A stretch of 64,000 nucleotides of DNA from DATKDF01 sp963752045 (GTDB lineage Bacteria > Acidobacteriota > Vicinamibacteria > Vicinamibacterales > SCN-69-37), in contig CAVVWN010000014.1 in the NCBI GenBank assembly GCA_963752045.1, positions 62,001-126,000 on the forward strand. Direction: 5' to 3'. Shown here one piece after another: positions 35,151-43,939 of the stretch. The notes beneath the pieces were generated by a model that ran no database searches, had not been told where the DNA came from, and saw only the letters and a program-made list of their open reading frames with translations. The position numbers were made by a program, and so were the translations under genes. Position 1 is the stretch's first letter, and the number at the start of each line of letters is the position of its first letter.

Positions 35151-35568
35151 GCGTCGCGCGACGGCCGGGCACGAGCTCGACCGTCCGGCCCTTGAGCGGC
35201 GTCGGATCGGCGTCGGGCACCGAGAAAAGCGACCGGTGCAATTCGCGGAGCAGCCGCTCGAGCCCGCGCTCGTCGGGAGCCGAGCAGACCACGACGCCTG
35301 GATTCCGGTGCGGCGGAAACCTGCGCTCGTCGAAGAAATCGTAGTCGAGCGTGATCACGGTGCGGGCGTAGTCGAACGCGCGGCGAAAATGCTCCTCGTC
35401 GGGTGCGCGCCGCAGGTCGTCGTGTTCCATGACGAAGAGCACGTCCCAGCCGAGCTGCTGCCGCATGACGGTGACGAGCCCGGCCGGGATGTTGGCATCG
35501 ACGTACACGCGGGGCGCGTCGGAAAGCTCGCGGGCAATGGACCCCAGCTCGGAAGACAGTGTGCCCAC
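35143..35568 (-). CDS. DUF5615/PIN-like nuclease-fold protein
   Basis: A 141-residue protein. RVYVDANIPAGLVTVMRQQLGWDVLFVMEHDDLRRAPDEE and VITLDYDFFDERRFPP carry the aspartates (about D24, D72 and D74) of the DUF5615 PIN-like fold, found in VapC-like or Mut7-C-related proteins. No antitoxin gene is paired with it; it is the tight fourth gene of an operon (adjacent to DHS, overlapping nagA). A tRNA/rRNA-cleaving activity is possible but unsupported. Confidence 0.68.
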   Translation of the reverse strand: MGTLSSELGSIARELSDAPRVYVDANIPAGLVTVMRQQLGWDVLFVMEHDDLRRAPDEEHFRRAFDYARTVITLDYDFFDERRFPPHRNPGVVVCSAPDERGLERLLRELHRSLFSVPDADPTPLKGRTVELVPGRRATHV

Positions 35569-36762
35569 TTACCCTCGCTTGCCGCGCCGGCTCCGTTTCT
35601 TCGTCGCGGCCTTCTTCCGGGTGGCGACACGCCGGACACGCTCGACGCGCCTGGCGTGGGCCCGCTTGCCCTGGCGGCGTAGCTCGGCCACGAGCGCCTC
35701 GCGCCTGTCGTAGAGGCGCTTCAGCGGCCGCCGTCCGTTCGCACTGCCGACGGCGTGCTCCGCGAAGAGCGGAAACGCGATCGTCGTGTCGCAGTAGGCC
35801 ACGACCGTGTCGGGGAGGACGCCCGGATTCACCTTGCCCCAACTGACCGCCTCGGACGGCGTCGCCCCCGACAGGCCACCCCAGACGACCTGGTCCGTCG
35901 TCAGCTGGATGAAGAAGTCGTTGCCGCCCTTCGGGATGCCGTACACCTCCCAGAGCGTGGGCTGGCCCTGCAGGTAGAAGTTCTTCGGCGACCCGCCGCC
36001 GAGAATCACGCACCCGTTCTTGCGGCCCGCGAGGATGATCGCGCAGACCTCGTTCACGTCGAGGTTGGCGTCGATCATGAGCGAACTGCCGTTCATCAGC
36101 TCGTGCCACGCCACGTTCATGCCGATCGAGCTGTCGCCGGGTGACGACGTGTAGATGGGCACGCCCAGTTTGGCCGCACGGGCGACCACGGAGTACTCCT
36201 CGCAGCCGGGCCTCGTCTTGATGAGGTCCTCGCCGAGCCGGTAGTGGAACTCGGAGGTCGACACGGGCCCATCCATGCCGGAACGCACCAGGAAATCACG
36301 GATGTAGGCGTCCGTCTCGAGGAGCACCGTGGCGGGAAAGAGCACGTCGTAGATCCGGATGACGCCGGCTGAGTACAGCTCGCGGTCGTCGAGGAACGGC
36401 GACCCGCGGCGGAGCGTGAAGTTCAGCGCGTAGTGCAGGTCGTGGTAGAGATTGGCGCCCGTGCTGATGATGAAGTCCACGAGCCCTCGGTCGATCATCT
36501 CGATGACGCACCCGCCGAGGCCGGCCGGCGTGAGCGCGCCCGCGATCGTCAGGCCGATGGTCGTGTCGTTTGCCGGAGCCAGCATCTTCTCGCTGAAGAT
36601 CTGGCACGCTTCCGACAGGCGACCGGCGTTGAACGCCTGGAATCCGTTGTCGATCAGCCGGCCGATGCCCGGGTCACCGGTGGGACGGTAGTAGGTGATC
36701 GGGCGTCCGGACAGGTACTGGCGGGGGCCGCGCCGTGGCGACCCTGGAGCGCGGTGCGGCAT
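35569..36762 (-). CDS. bacterial deoxyhypusine-synthase homologue
   Basis: A 397-residue protein with clear DHS signatures: NDTTIGLTIAGALTPAGLGG, DFIISTGANLYHDLH, VCAIILAGRKNGCVILGGGSPKN and SGATPSEAVSWGK with the catalytic-lysine equivalent K310. It then ends in a Lys/Arg-rich tail (about 365-397). Eukaryotic and archaeal DHS modify eIF5A using spermidine; bacteria lack eIF5A, and bacterial homologues are reported as homospermidine-forming or unassigned. All catalytic-core landmarks are present, so a polyamine-dependent NAD reaction is inferred. It is 4 nt after fabI. Confidence 0.8.
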   Translation of the reverse strand: MPHRAPGSPRRGPRQYLSGRPITYYRPTGDPGIGRLIDNGFQAFNAGRLSEACQIFSEKMLAPANDTTIGLTIAGALTPAGLGGCVIEMIDRGLVDFIISTGANLYHDLHYALNFTLRRGSPFLDDRELYSAGVIRIYDVLFPATVLLETDAYIRDFLVRSGMDGPVSTSEFHYRLGEDLIKTRPGCEEYSVVARAAKLGVPIYTSSPGDSSIGMNVAWHELMNGSSLMIDANLDVNEVCAIILAGRKNGCVILGGGSPKNFYLQGQPTLWEVYGIPKGGNDFFIQLTTDQVVWGGLSGATPSEAVSWGKVNPGVLPDTVVAYCDTTIAFPLFAEHAVGSANGRRPLKRLYDRREALVAELRRQGKRAHARRVERVRRVATRKKAATKKRSRRGKRG

Positions 36763-36766
36763 GACG

Positions 36767-37552
36767 TCAGAGTCCCATGGCGTGGTACCCGCCGTCGACC
36801 ATGATCACCTCACCGGTGATCCCGCGGCCTGCCGGGCCGAGCAGCATGAGCGCGGCCTCGGCGACCTCTGATGTCTCGACGGTGCGGCGAATCGGGCTGC
36901 GATCCCGGTACACGTCGAGGATCTTCGAGAAGCCCGGAATACCTGCCGCGGCCAGCGTCTTGATTGGCCCGGCCGAGATCGCGTTGACGCGGATGCCGAG
37001 CGGCCCGAGGTCCGCGGCCAGATACCGGACGGTGCACTCGAGCGCGGCCTTGGCCACGCCCATGACGTTGTAGTTCGGAAAGACACGCTCGCTGCCGAGG
37101 TAAGTGAGCGTCAGGATGCGTCCCGAGCTGCTGCGTGCCATGAGCGGCGCGGCCCGTCTCGACAACGAGATCAGCGAGTAGGCGCTGATCTCCATGGCCT
37201 TGAGGAATCCGCCGCGGGTCGTGTCCCTGAACTGCCCGTCGAGATCCTGGCGTTCGGCAAAAGCCGCCGAGTGCACCAGGAAATCGAGGCCGTGGTACTT
37301 CTGCTCAATCGCCTCGAAGAGCGCATCCATCTGCTCGTCGCTCGTGACGTCGCACGGCATGACGAGAGGATCGGCGATCGATCCTGCCAGCTCGCGAACG
37401 TTCTCCTCGAGCCGCTCGTTCTGGTACGTGATCGCCATCTGCGCGCCTTCGAGCGCCGCGGCCCTGGCGATCGCCCACGCGATCGAGCGCTTGTTGGCGA
37501 CACCGATCACCAAGCCGACACGAGTGGGCAGCGCGGGTCCTGTCAGCGACAT
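36767..37552 (-). CDS. fabI: enoyl-[acyl-carrier-protein] reductase (FabI type)
   Basis: This 261-residue NADH-dependent enzyme does the last reduction in fatty-acid elongation. The GVANKRSIAWAIARA cofactor motif is at 17-31, the catalytic tyrosine pair Y151/Y161 and K168 form the FabI Y-x6-K, and the C-terminal VDGGYHAMG is normal. It lies 8 nt after the zinc-ribbon gene and 4 nt before DHS, an operon not seen in model bacteria. Confidence 0.94.
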   Translation of the reverse strand: MSLTGPALPTRVGLVIGVANKRSIAWAIARAAALEGAQMAITYQNERLEENVRELAGSIADPLVMPCDVTSDEQMDALFEAIEQKYHGLDFLVHSAAFAERQDLDGQFRDTTRGGFLKAMEISAYSLISLSRRAAPLMARSSSGRILTLTYLGSERVFPNYNVMGVAKAALECTVRYLAADLGPLGIRVNAISAGPIKTLAAAGIPGFSKILDVYRDRSPIRRTVETSEVAEAALMLLGPAGRGITGEVIMVDGGYHAMGL

Positions 37553-37560
37553 GTCACGTC

Positions 37561-38250
37561 CTAGCGCGGGCGCTTGTTGTTGCGGTTGCGACCGCGGCCG
37601 CCCCGGTGGGGTCGGCCGCCCCCCTGCCCAGGTCCGTTGCCAGTGCTCTGACCGTTGCCGCCGGGCCTGCCGTGCCGGAAGCCACTCCGCCCGTTCCCGT
37701 TGCCGGGCTGCCCGTGACGGAACGACTGCCCGCCCCGCGTCTGGCGCTGATGCATGGTGAACTCGGGAATCGGCCGTGGTGGCGGTTCCACGTCAGTCTT
37801 GGGCAGCGAGGCGCGAATCAGCCGCCGATGTCCAAACCAGGCCTCGTCGGCGCCGGGAGCGGGCTCGGCCTCCGGCTCGGCAGCTGGAGTCGAATCCGGT
37901 GCGGGCTCGGCCATCTCGGGTTCCGCAACGGTGGGCACGGCAGCCGCGGGGCCCTCGGCAGGAGCGCTCGCGGACATCGCCGGCGGGTCGTCGACCTCGG
38001 CTTCAGCCGGCGCCACAAGGGCACCGGGCGCCACCTCGGCCAGTTGATCGTCCGGCGCGCCGGCTTCACCCTTCTTCCGGCGTCTCGGCACCTTCGCTTC
38101 CTTGTAGACGTGCTCGGCCTCGCAGGTCGTGCATCGCGTCTGCCGAATGGCGTCACCGATCAAAGCGACAATTGCGTGATTTGTAATGCGTCGTTCCCGG
38201 GGACAGTAGTCGTCCACGATATCCCCAAGACGCAGCGGGCGCTGCTCCAT
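37561..38250 (-). CDS. zinc-ribbon and Arg/Gly-rich protein, possibly RNA-binding
   Basis: A 229-residue protein not recognised as a named family. Residues 1-50 hold a compact domain with C16 and a CTTC pair near 40-43 plus His (likely zinc). Residues 60-160 are Ala/Pro/Glu-rich and acidic. Residues 165-229 are rich in Gly, Arg, Asn and His (GGRPHRGGRGRNRNNKRPR), like disordered RNA-binding tails. ATG 38250 follows GGAG. It leads an operon with fabI and DHS and is preceded by a hairpin in its leader. Confidence 0.68.
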   Translation of the reverse strand: MEQRPLRLGDIVDDYCPRERRITNHAIVALIGDAIRQTRCTTCEAEHVYKEAKVPRRRKKGEAGAPDDQLAEVAPGALVAPAEAEVDDPPAMSASAPAEGPAAAVPTVAEPEMAEPAPDSTPAAEPEAEPAPGADEAWFGHRRLIRASLPKTDVEPPPRPIPEFTMHQRQTRGGQSFRHGQPGNGNGRSGFRHGRPGGNGQSTGNGPGQGGGRPHRGGRGRNRNNKRPR

Positions 38251-38291
38251 TCACTGCTCCAGAAGAGACCCCATGTCCGGTTCTCACATTT

Positions 38292-38335
38292 GCGCCTGAC
38301 CGGTTCGATGACCGGACTTCACGACGTTCAGGCGC
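38292..38335 (-). promoter_or_regulatory. nested hairpin in the leader of the zinc-ribbon gene
   Basis: The outer arms gcgcctga and tcaggcgc enclose an inner ccggt...accgg pair. The element lies 42 nt upstream of the ATG at 38250 and could form in its mRNA leader, or end transcription of the S41 gene upstream, whose stop is at 38421. No U tract follows. The rest of the 170-nt gap shows nothing else. Confidence 0.4.
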
Positions 38336-38420
38336 GTTCAAAATCCAGGGCCCGACGTGGCCCCGAAACGGGAGGAATTGCGGCCTTGCAGGTCACTGGA
38401 GCATAACAACAAGCCCGGTC

Positions 38421-39728
38421 TCAGGGCAAGCCGCCTTTGGAAGCCGACCTGTCAATCCACAGAAGCGCCGCGTCGAGCGCCGGATCCCGGCCGGCGCGAA
38501 GGGCGTCGAGCGACAGGGGCACCAACTCGTCAGGGATCACGCCGCGCCCCTCGAGCCGAACACCGGTTGGCGTGACGAAATCACCCAGCACGTGCATCAG
38601 GACGTCGCCGTTGGCCAGCCGACGCGTCGCGGCCGGCAGTGCCTGGCCCATCGTCTGGCGTCCGAACACGCGCGCGCGACCGAGGCTCTGCAGGCTGCCG
38701 GTGAAGCACTCGGAGGCGCTCGCCGAGAGCTCGTCCACGAGGATCGCCACCGGGCCGGCAAACGGGTCGACGCGCCGGCCGTCTGCCGTCGATCGGCGCG
38801 GGTTCACTTGTAACGGCAACTCCGCCTGCCGCGTCCGCATCCGGCCGAGCGAGATCGGTTCGTCGATGACATGACCGGCCACGCCGCGCATCATCTCGAC
38901 GAGACCGCCCGGATTTCCGCGCAGATCGAGAACCAGCCCGGCGGCATCCCGGAACCGGTCGACCGCCGCGTCGATCCGTCCGGTGGCGGCCGGCATCCAG
39001 ACATTGAAGGCAATCACGCCGGCCCGGCGGCCGCCGGGTGTCGCGCCTTCGTACGCCTCGACGCGCACGGCAAGCGGCGGCAGGTTCCCGAGCCGGACGA
39101 CCTGGCCGCGCTCGCGCTCCCGCGCCACGACGACGGCCCTCTCGCCGGCGGCGTCACTCACGTGCAGGGTCACCGTCGAACCGTCCGGCCCGGTGAGCGC
39201 GCCCGAGGCAAGCGAGATGGTGTCGAGTCCCCGTGCCCGATCGTCGGCACCCTCGGCCGCCCCAATCCAGTCCGACGCCGGCTCGTCGTCCACCGCACGG
39301 ACGACCTGCCCGGGCGCGAGCCCGGCCGCCTCGGCAGCCGAACCCGGCGAAACGCCCGTGATCACCACGTCCGACGCGTGGAGGCGCAGATCCACGAGCA
39401 CCCTCGCGTCGCCGCGCATGCGGCTGCCGGCGCCGGCCGACAGGAGCGCGAAGTGCGATTCGCCGAAGCGGGAGAGCATCTGCCGGATCACGCGCCGGAC
39501 GTCGTCGGGTGAGCCGGCCGATTCGGCCTGCGGGCGCAGCTCTTGACGGATGGCCTTCCAGTCGAGCCCGCCGAAGGACGGATCCGGATAGGTGTCGTCG
39601 ATGGCCTGCCAGACCTCGTCGAACGCGGCGAGCGCCGTCTCGCGCCACTGCTGTGCCGGCTCCGCAGCCGGCAACGCCAGAACGGCGACGGCGACGAGCA
39701 GTCCGGCAAGGGCGGCGCGAGCTCGCAC
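38421..39728 (-). CDS. secreted S41-family (C-terminal processing-like) peptidase
   Basis: A 435-residue exported protein with a signal peptide (1-22), N-terminal helical region (WRETALAAFDEVWQAIDDTYPD), a PDZ-like part (GVSPGSAAEAAGLAPGQVVRAVDD) and the S41 fold. The core motifs are VLDLRGNPGGLV and VDELSASASECFTGSLQ with the catalytic Ser. The usual partner Lys position (GxxTxGKG) reads GRQTMGQAL, so Lys is replaced by Gln; it may use another dyad or be inactive. GTG 39728 follows the LolA-like gene by 8 nt. Confidence 0.82.
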   Translation of the reverse strand: MRARAALAGLLVAVAVLALPAAEPAQQWRETALAAFDEVWQAIDDTYPDPSFGGLDWKAIRQELRPQAESAGSPDDVRRVIRQMLSRFGESHFALLSAGAGSRMRGDARVLVDLRLHASDVVITGVSPGSAAEAAGLAPGQVVRAVDDEPASDWIGAAEGADDRARGLDTISLASGALTGPDGSTVTLHVSDAAGERAVVVARERERGQVVRLGNLPPLAVRVEAYEGATPGGRRAGVIAFNVWMPAATGRIDAAVDRFRDAAGLVLDLRGNPGGLVEMMRGVAGHVIDEPISLGRMRTRQAELPLQVNPRRSTADGRRVDPFAGPVAILVDELSASASECFTGSLQSLGRARVFGRQTMGQALPAATRRLANGDVLMHVLGDFVTPTGVRLEGRGVIPDELVPLSLDALRAGRDPALDAALLWIDRSASKGGLP

Positions 39729-39736
39729 GGCCCGTC

Positions 39737-40522
39737 CTACCGGCCCTTGATGAGCGCCTGAATCTCGGCCGGCGGCGTGAACATGTCCGGCGAAACCGCA
39801 TCGTACTCGTAGGTCGTGATCGTGACGACCTGCTCGATGCCGAGCGTCTGTTGCACGAGGCTCGTGGGCTGCTTGAGCGCGCCGAACTGTTTGTAGTCCC
39901 GGAGGATGCTGACGCGGGGCACGAGCCCGCCGCCGGGCATTTCACGCGTGCCTTCAGACCCGATGAGCAGGCCCGACTCCACGGCAAAGTACTCGAACTG
40001 CTCGGTGCCCGATGTGAAGACGACCTTCACCTTGTAGGCCGCCTGGCCGTCGAAGGTCGTCTGCTCGACCGTCGTGAGCTCCCCAACCTTGGAGGGCGGG
40101 TGCAGCGGGCCATCGAAGAGTCCGTCGTCGATGAGCTCCTGCAACTGCCGTCCGGTGATGAGCGAAGGGCCTTCGATTGGATTGACCGACCAGCCGACCT
40201 TGCCGTCGTATCCGCGTTCGATCCGGCCCACGCCATCGATGTCGGCCCGGAGCCGGACGTTCGAGGGCCGGGAGGAAAAGACCTCGATCGTGCCGGTGAT
40301 GCCCTGCGCCGGCATGGCGAAGGTGCCGGTCGCGTGCATGCTGGCCACCGCCCGGAAGGCCAGCTCGCCGCCAATGGCCTGGACGAACCGGTCGACGATG
40401 GCGCGCCCCTCGGGAAGGGCTGGAGCCTGACGGGCGAAGACGGACGCGGTGCCCGCCAGGGCGCTGCCGGCAAAAACAATCACCGCGGCCCGAACTATCG
40501 AGCGGTCGAGACGTCGAAACAT
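39737..40522 (-). CDS. exported LolA-like protein
   Basis: A 261-residue secreted protein with a signal peptide (about 1-31, AGTASVFARQ). The mature part begins LPEGRAIVDRFVQAIGGELAFRAVASMHATGTF and follows with the half-barrel strand pattern of LolA/LppX-type lipid-binding proteins. It ends with PPAEIQALIKGR. Such proteins are common in Acidobacteria and usually unannotated. ATG 40522 has an AGAGGT site. It forms a two-gene unit with the S41 protein. Confidence 0.7.
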   Translation of the reverse strand: MFRRLDRSIVRAAVIVFAGSALAGTASVFARQAPALPEGRAIVDRFVQAIGGELAFRAVASMHATGTFAMPAQGITGTIEVFSSRPSNVRLRADIDGVGRIERGYDGKVGWSVNPIEGPSLITGRQLQELIDDGLFDGPLHPPSKVGELTTVEQTTFDGQAAYKVKVVFTSGTEQFEYFAVESGLLIGSEGTREMPGGGLVPRVSILRDYKQFGALKQPTSLVQQTLGIEQVVTITTYEYDAVSPDMFTPPAEIQALIKGR

Positions 40523-40567
40523 GCGATACCTCTTGTAACGATGATAGTGCGCTCTCTGGAGGAATGC

Positions 40568-41869
40568 ATGTCTCGATCCATCCCGGCCGTCCTGCTGGTC
40601 CTGGCGCTCTGCAGTCCAATGAGCCCTCCAGGCGACATCTCTGTCCAGGCGCAGACGCCCGGCGGATTCTGGCCGCAGTGGCGGGGTCCCGACCGGACGG
40701 GCGTTTCCGGGGAAACGGGCCTGCTCGCCGAATGGCCCGAGGGCGGCCCGCGGGTGCTGTGGTCCTCGTCCGGACTCGGACGGGGGTTCTCGAGCGTGGC
40801 CGTGGCCGACGGCCGCATCCTGACCATGGGTGACCGGCGGGACGGACAGTACGTGATTGCCCTCGAGGAAGCCAGTGGACGTGAGTTGTGGACGCGTCGG
40901 GTGGGCAACGTGCACCGGGACGAGTACGCCGGCCCGAGAGGCACGCCGACCGTCGACGACGAACGGACGTACGTGCTCACGACCGACGGCGATCTGGTCG
41001 CGCTCGAGACGGCCACGGGCCGGGAAATCTGGCGGCGCAGCCTCCCGGGCGACTACGGCGCGCGCACGCCCGGCTGGATGTTCGCCGAGTCGCCGCTCGT
41101 CGACGGCGACCGCGTGCTCATCTCGCCCGGCACGCGGCAGGCGGCGATGGTGGCGCTCGACAAGATGACCGGCACCGAGATCTGGCGGACGGCGATGCCG
41201 TCGGCCGGCCGTCAGGGCGTGGACGGTCCGGAGTACTCGTCGATCGTGATCTCGAACGGCGCCGGCGTGAAGCAGTACGTCAGGCTGCTCGGACGCGGCG
41301 TGATCGGCGTGCGGGCTTCCGACGGCCAGCTCCTCTGGCGTTACGACCGCGTCGTCAACGGCACGGCGAACATCCCGACGCCTGTGGTCAACGGCAATCT
41401 CGTGTTTGCCTCCACCGGCTATCAGGCCGGCGCGGCGTTGCTCGAACTCGTGCCTGCGGCCGACTCGGCCGTCACGGCGCGCGAGAGATATTTCCTCCAG
41501 GGCCGAACGTTCCAGAACCACCACGGCGGCATGGTCTTCGTCAATGGCTACGTCTACGCCGGCACCGGTCACAACAACGGCCTGCCCATCTGCCTCGAGC
41601 TTGCGAGCGGCCGGATCACCTGGGGCGGCGACTTCCGAAACGCCGGCAGCGGATCGGCCGCCGTCACCGCCGCCGACGGGCACGTCTACTATCGCTATCA
41701 GAACGGCATGATGCTGCTCGTCGAGGCGAATCCCCGTGAGTATCGCGAGAAAGGGTCGTTCGAGATCCCGGGTGTCCGCGAGCCCAGCTGGTCGCACCCG
41801 GTGATTGCCGCCGGCCGCCTCTACCTTCGGGAGCAGGACACGCTCTACGCCTACGACGTGAGACGGTGA
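40568..41869 (+). CDS. exported PQQ-like beta-propeller protein
   Basis: A 433-residue exported protein with an N-terminal signal (1-29). The mature part starts WPQWRGPDRTGVSGETGLLAEWP, the standard opening of PQQ-like propeller proteins. Repeats such as VIALEEASGRELWTRRVGN, LVALETATGREIWRRSLPG and MVALDKMTGTEIWRTAMP build the blades. No Trp/Asp calcium-PQQ site is evident, so it may be BamB-like or a non-enzymatic scaffold. ATG 40568 has GGAGG 6 nt upstream. It is divergent from the LolA-like gene with 45 bp between starts. Confidence 0.82.
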   Translation: MSRSIPAVLLVLALCSPMSPPGDISVQAQTPGGFWPQWRGPDRTGVSGETGLLAEWPEGGPRVLWSSSGLGRGFSSVAVADGRILTMGDRRDGQYVIALEEASGRELWTRRVGNVHRDEYAGPRGTPTVDDERTYVLTTDGDLVALETATGREIWRRSLPGDYGARTPGWMFAESPLVDGDRVLISPGTRQAAMVALDKMTGTEIWRTAMPSAGRQGVDGPEYSSIVISNGAGVKQYVRLLGRGVIGVRASDGQLLWRYDRVVNGTANIPTPVVNGNLVFASTGYQAGAALLELVPAADSAVTARERYFLQGRTFQNHHGGMVFVNGYVYAGTGHNNGLPICLELASGRITWGGDFRNAGSGSAAVTAADGHVYYRYQNGMMLLVEANPREYREKGSFEIPGVREPSWSHPVIAAGRLYLREQDTLYAYDVRR

Positions 41870-41905
41870 AGGCCCGGCGGACCTTCGGCCCTACAATGTC
41901 CCGGC

Positions 41906-42127
41906 ATGCTCAAGGGCACTCGTCGGGCCATCATCAAGCGGATTCAGCCCATTTCGATCCACGGCCAGGTGTCGCTCGACATCCTCTGGACCGATCCTGA
42001 CGATCCCGAAGAGGAGCTTCGGCACGCCCGGGTTGGCGATGAAGCCGTACCGAAGAACCTCGCGCCCGGCGACCAGGTCGTGCTCCACTACCTCATGGGG
42101 ATGGTGACGCAGGTGACGAAGGCCTGA
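41906..42127 (+). CDS. 73-residue protein of unknown function
   Basis: A small basic-acidic protein (starts MLKGTRRAIIKRIQPI) with a predicted all-beta, OB/SH3-like pattern: ISIHGQVSLDILWTDPDDPEEELRHARVGDEAVPKNL, then DQVVLHYLMGMVTQVTKA. No motif is recognised. Support for being real comes from TACAAT ending 8 nt before ATG 41906, normal codon bias, and a compact fold-like sequence. Its last 35 bp overlap the end of a convergent lipoprotein gene. Confidence 0.55.
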   Translation: MLKGTRRAIIKRIQPISIHGQVSLDILWTDPDDPEEELRHARVGDEAVPKNLAPGDQVVLHYLMGMVTQVTKA

Positions 42128-42701
42128 GGCGACGGAAGCTCGTCGCCGGGCCGAATGCCGCGGCGTCCGCGGGAAGCCCGCCAAGCCATGCCTCGAGCAC
42201 AGCCGGGCCTGCCGACAGCAGAACCTGTCCTCGTTCGGCTCGTACCGCACCGAGCGCATCGGGCAACCCCTTCTGCCGTAACTCGTGATCGAACCAGTCG
42301 TAGGACAGGGGTGACACCCTCAACTCGCCGGCGTCGACCGCGACGGCGACGAGCGTGTGCGCGGGCAGCACGAACGATCCGAAGTCCTGGCCGCGCACGG
42401 GCGTGAGATCCACGAACGTGCGATCGCCCGCGCGAAAGAGGTATGCCGTGAGCGATCCCTGTTCAATGGTCTGCTCGTACTTCACGCGATAGGCCCGCCA
42501 GTCGCTTCGCTCGATGGTCAGCGTCACGTCGTCGTCATCATTGCGCCAGGTGCCGATCAGGCGTTCGTCGAAGGTGATGGAGAGGTCGTCATAGAAGCGG
42601 TCCAGACCGAGCACGAGGCATCCTGCTGCTGGCGTGACGAGGAGCAGCAGCGCCGCGAGCCGTGCGGCCATCGAGCCGGCGCTCCCCTTCGTGCCGGTCA
42701 C
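42093..42701 (-). CDS. small lipoprotein, function unknown
   Basis: A 202-residue exported protein with a lipobox-like PAAGC after the hydrophobic stretch (LAALLLLVTPAAGC, Cys near 28). The mature part is beta-rich (LIGTWRNDDDDVTLTIERSDWRAYRVKY). The GTG at 42701 overlaps the TGA of the MFS gene (GTGA), so it is co-translated as the last gene of the hyu operon. Its Ser/Pro-rich end overlaps the 73-residue ORF. Confidence 0.7.
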   Translation of the reverse strand: MTGTKGSAGSMAARLAALLLLVTPAAGCLVLGLDRFYDDLSITFDERLIGTWRNDDDDVTLTIERSDWRAYRVKYEQTIEQGSLTAYLFRAGDRTFVDLTPVRGQDFGSFVLPAHTLVAVAVDAGELRVSPLSYDWFDHELRQKGLPDALGAVRAERGQVLLSAGPAVLEAWLGGLPADAAAFGPATSFRRLRPSSPASPSP

Positions 42702-43927
42702 GCGATCGCCCGTCCCTTGGTCTCTGGAATGAAGATCCAGAGCGATGCGGCCACCAGAAACGCAAGGGCCGTCACCGACAGGGCCGATCCGTACCCGCCG
42801 GCGTCAGCCAGGCCGCCCACAAACCACGGCGCCACGGCGCTGGCCACGCGCCCGATGTTGTAGGTGAGCCCCTGGGCCGTCGCACGAATCGACGTGGGAT
42901 AGAGCTCGGCCGAGACGGCGCCGAACCCGCTGAAGTGTCCGGTGGCGAAGAACGCGGTGAACGGCCCGATGGCGAGGAGCACGAGCGCGTTGGTCGTCGA
43001 CGTGTAGGCCCAGACGAAGAGCGCCGCAAGCAGGAGGTAGCCGACGTAGGTGCGGCGTCGTCCGGCCGCATCGGCGATGTATCCGAAGCTGACGTACCCG
43101 AACCACATGCCGATCTGGCTCGACAGGATCAGGCCGGCCTTGATGCCCTCGCTCAGGCCGACGCCCCCGTTCTCGACCGGGGCCGTCAGATACGACGGCA
43201 CCCAGGTGTTGAACCCCCACCAGGCGAACATCGTGGCCGCGTTCATCAGGGTGAGCGCGACGGTGATGCCGAGCATGCGGCCGGCGAACATCGGCGCGAG
43301 CGACCGGCTGTGGCGCTCGCGGCGGGCTCGCTGCCAGAGCTCCGGCTCTTCCACCTTGCGCCGCACCCACAGGGCGAAGAGCGCCGGCACGACGCCCACG
43401 AAGAACACGACGCGCCAGTTGAAGCCGAGTACGCCGCGTACGAGGAAGTCGACGATGACCGCGAGGCCGTAGCCGATGGCCCACGAGCTCTGGACGAAGG
43501 CGAGCGCCTTGCCGCGATGGCGATCGGGCCACGTTTCGGACACGAGCGCCGCGCCGCTCGCCCACTCGCCGCCCATGCCGATGCCGAGGAAGACCCGGAA
43601 GACGGCCAGCTGGGCCGCCGTCTGGGCAAAGCCGCACAAGGCCGTGAAGACCGAGTAGATCAGCACGCTCCAGATGAGCGCGCGCGTGCGGCCGAACCGG
43701 TCCGCGATCACGCCGAAGATCAGGCCGCCGGCCGCCGACGCGAAGAGCGTGTACGACTGCAACTGTCCGCCCGTGGCCGCATCGATCGAGAGGTCTGCCA
43801 TGACGCCCTGCACGACCAGTGCGTAGAGCATCACGTCGAACGAGTCGAGCATCCACCCGAGCGAGGCCGCGACGAGAGATCGCCTCGCTTTCGCGTCGCC
43901 TTCTCGCCACCAGGTCAGCATCGCCAA
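42698..43927 (-). CDS. MFS transporter (metabolite:proton symporter-like)
   Basis: A 409-residue inner-membrane protein with 12 predicted helices. The first half has GVIADRFGRTRALIWSVLIYS between helices 2 and 3 and GIGMGGEWASGAALVSETWPDRHRGKAL, typical of MFS sugar/organic-acid symporters. It starts 12 nt after hyuB, so the substrate may be a hydantoin, 5-oxoproline or peptide-derived compound; this is inferred from position only. Confidence 0.85.
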   Translation of the reverse strand: MAMLTWWREGDAKARRSLVAASLGWMLDSFDVMLYALVVQGVMADLSIDAATGGQLQSYTLFASAAGGLIFGVIADRFGRTRALIWSVLIYSVFTALCGFAQTAAQLAVFRVFLGIGMGGEWASGAALVSETWPDRHRGKALAFVQSSWAIGYGLAVIVDFLVRGVLGFNWRVVFFVGVVPALFALWVRRKVEEPELWQRARRERHSRSLAPMFAGRMLGITVALTLMNAATMFAWWGFNTWVPSYLTAPVENGGVGLSEGIKAGLILSSQIGMWFGYVSFGYIADAAGRRRTYVGYLLLAALFVWAYTSTTNALVLLAIGPFTAFFATGHFSGFGAVSAELYPTSIRATAQGLTYNIGRVASAVAPWFVGGLADAGGYGSALSVTALAFLVAASLWIFIPETKGRAIA

Positions 43928-43939
43928 TGGGCCACTCCA

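Noticed and set aside
35143..35568. Toxin-antitoxin pair based on the PIN-like protein
   Set aside because: No small antitoxin gene precedes or overlaps it; neighbours are the DHS homologue and nagA in a metabolic operon.
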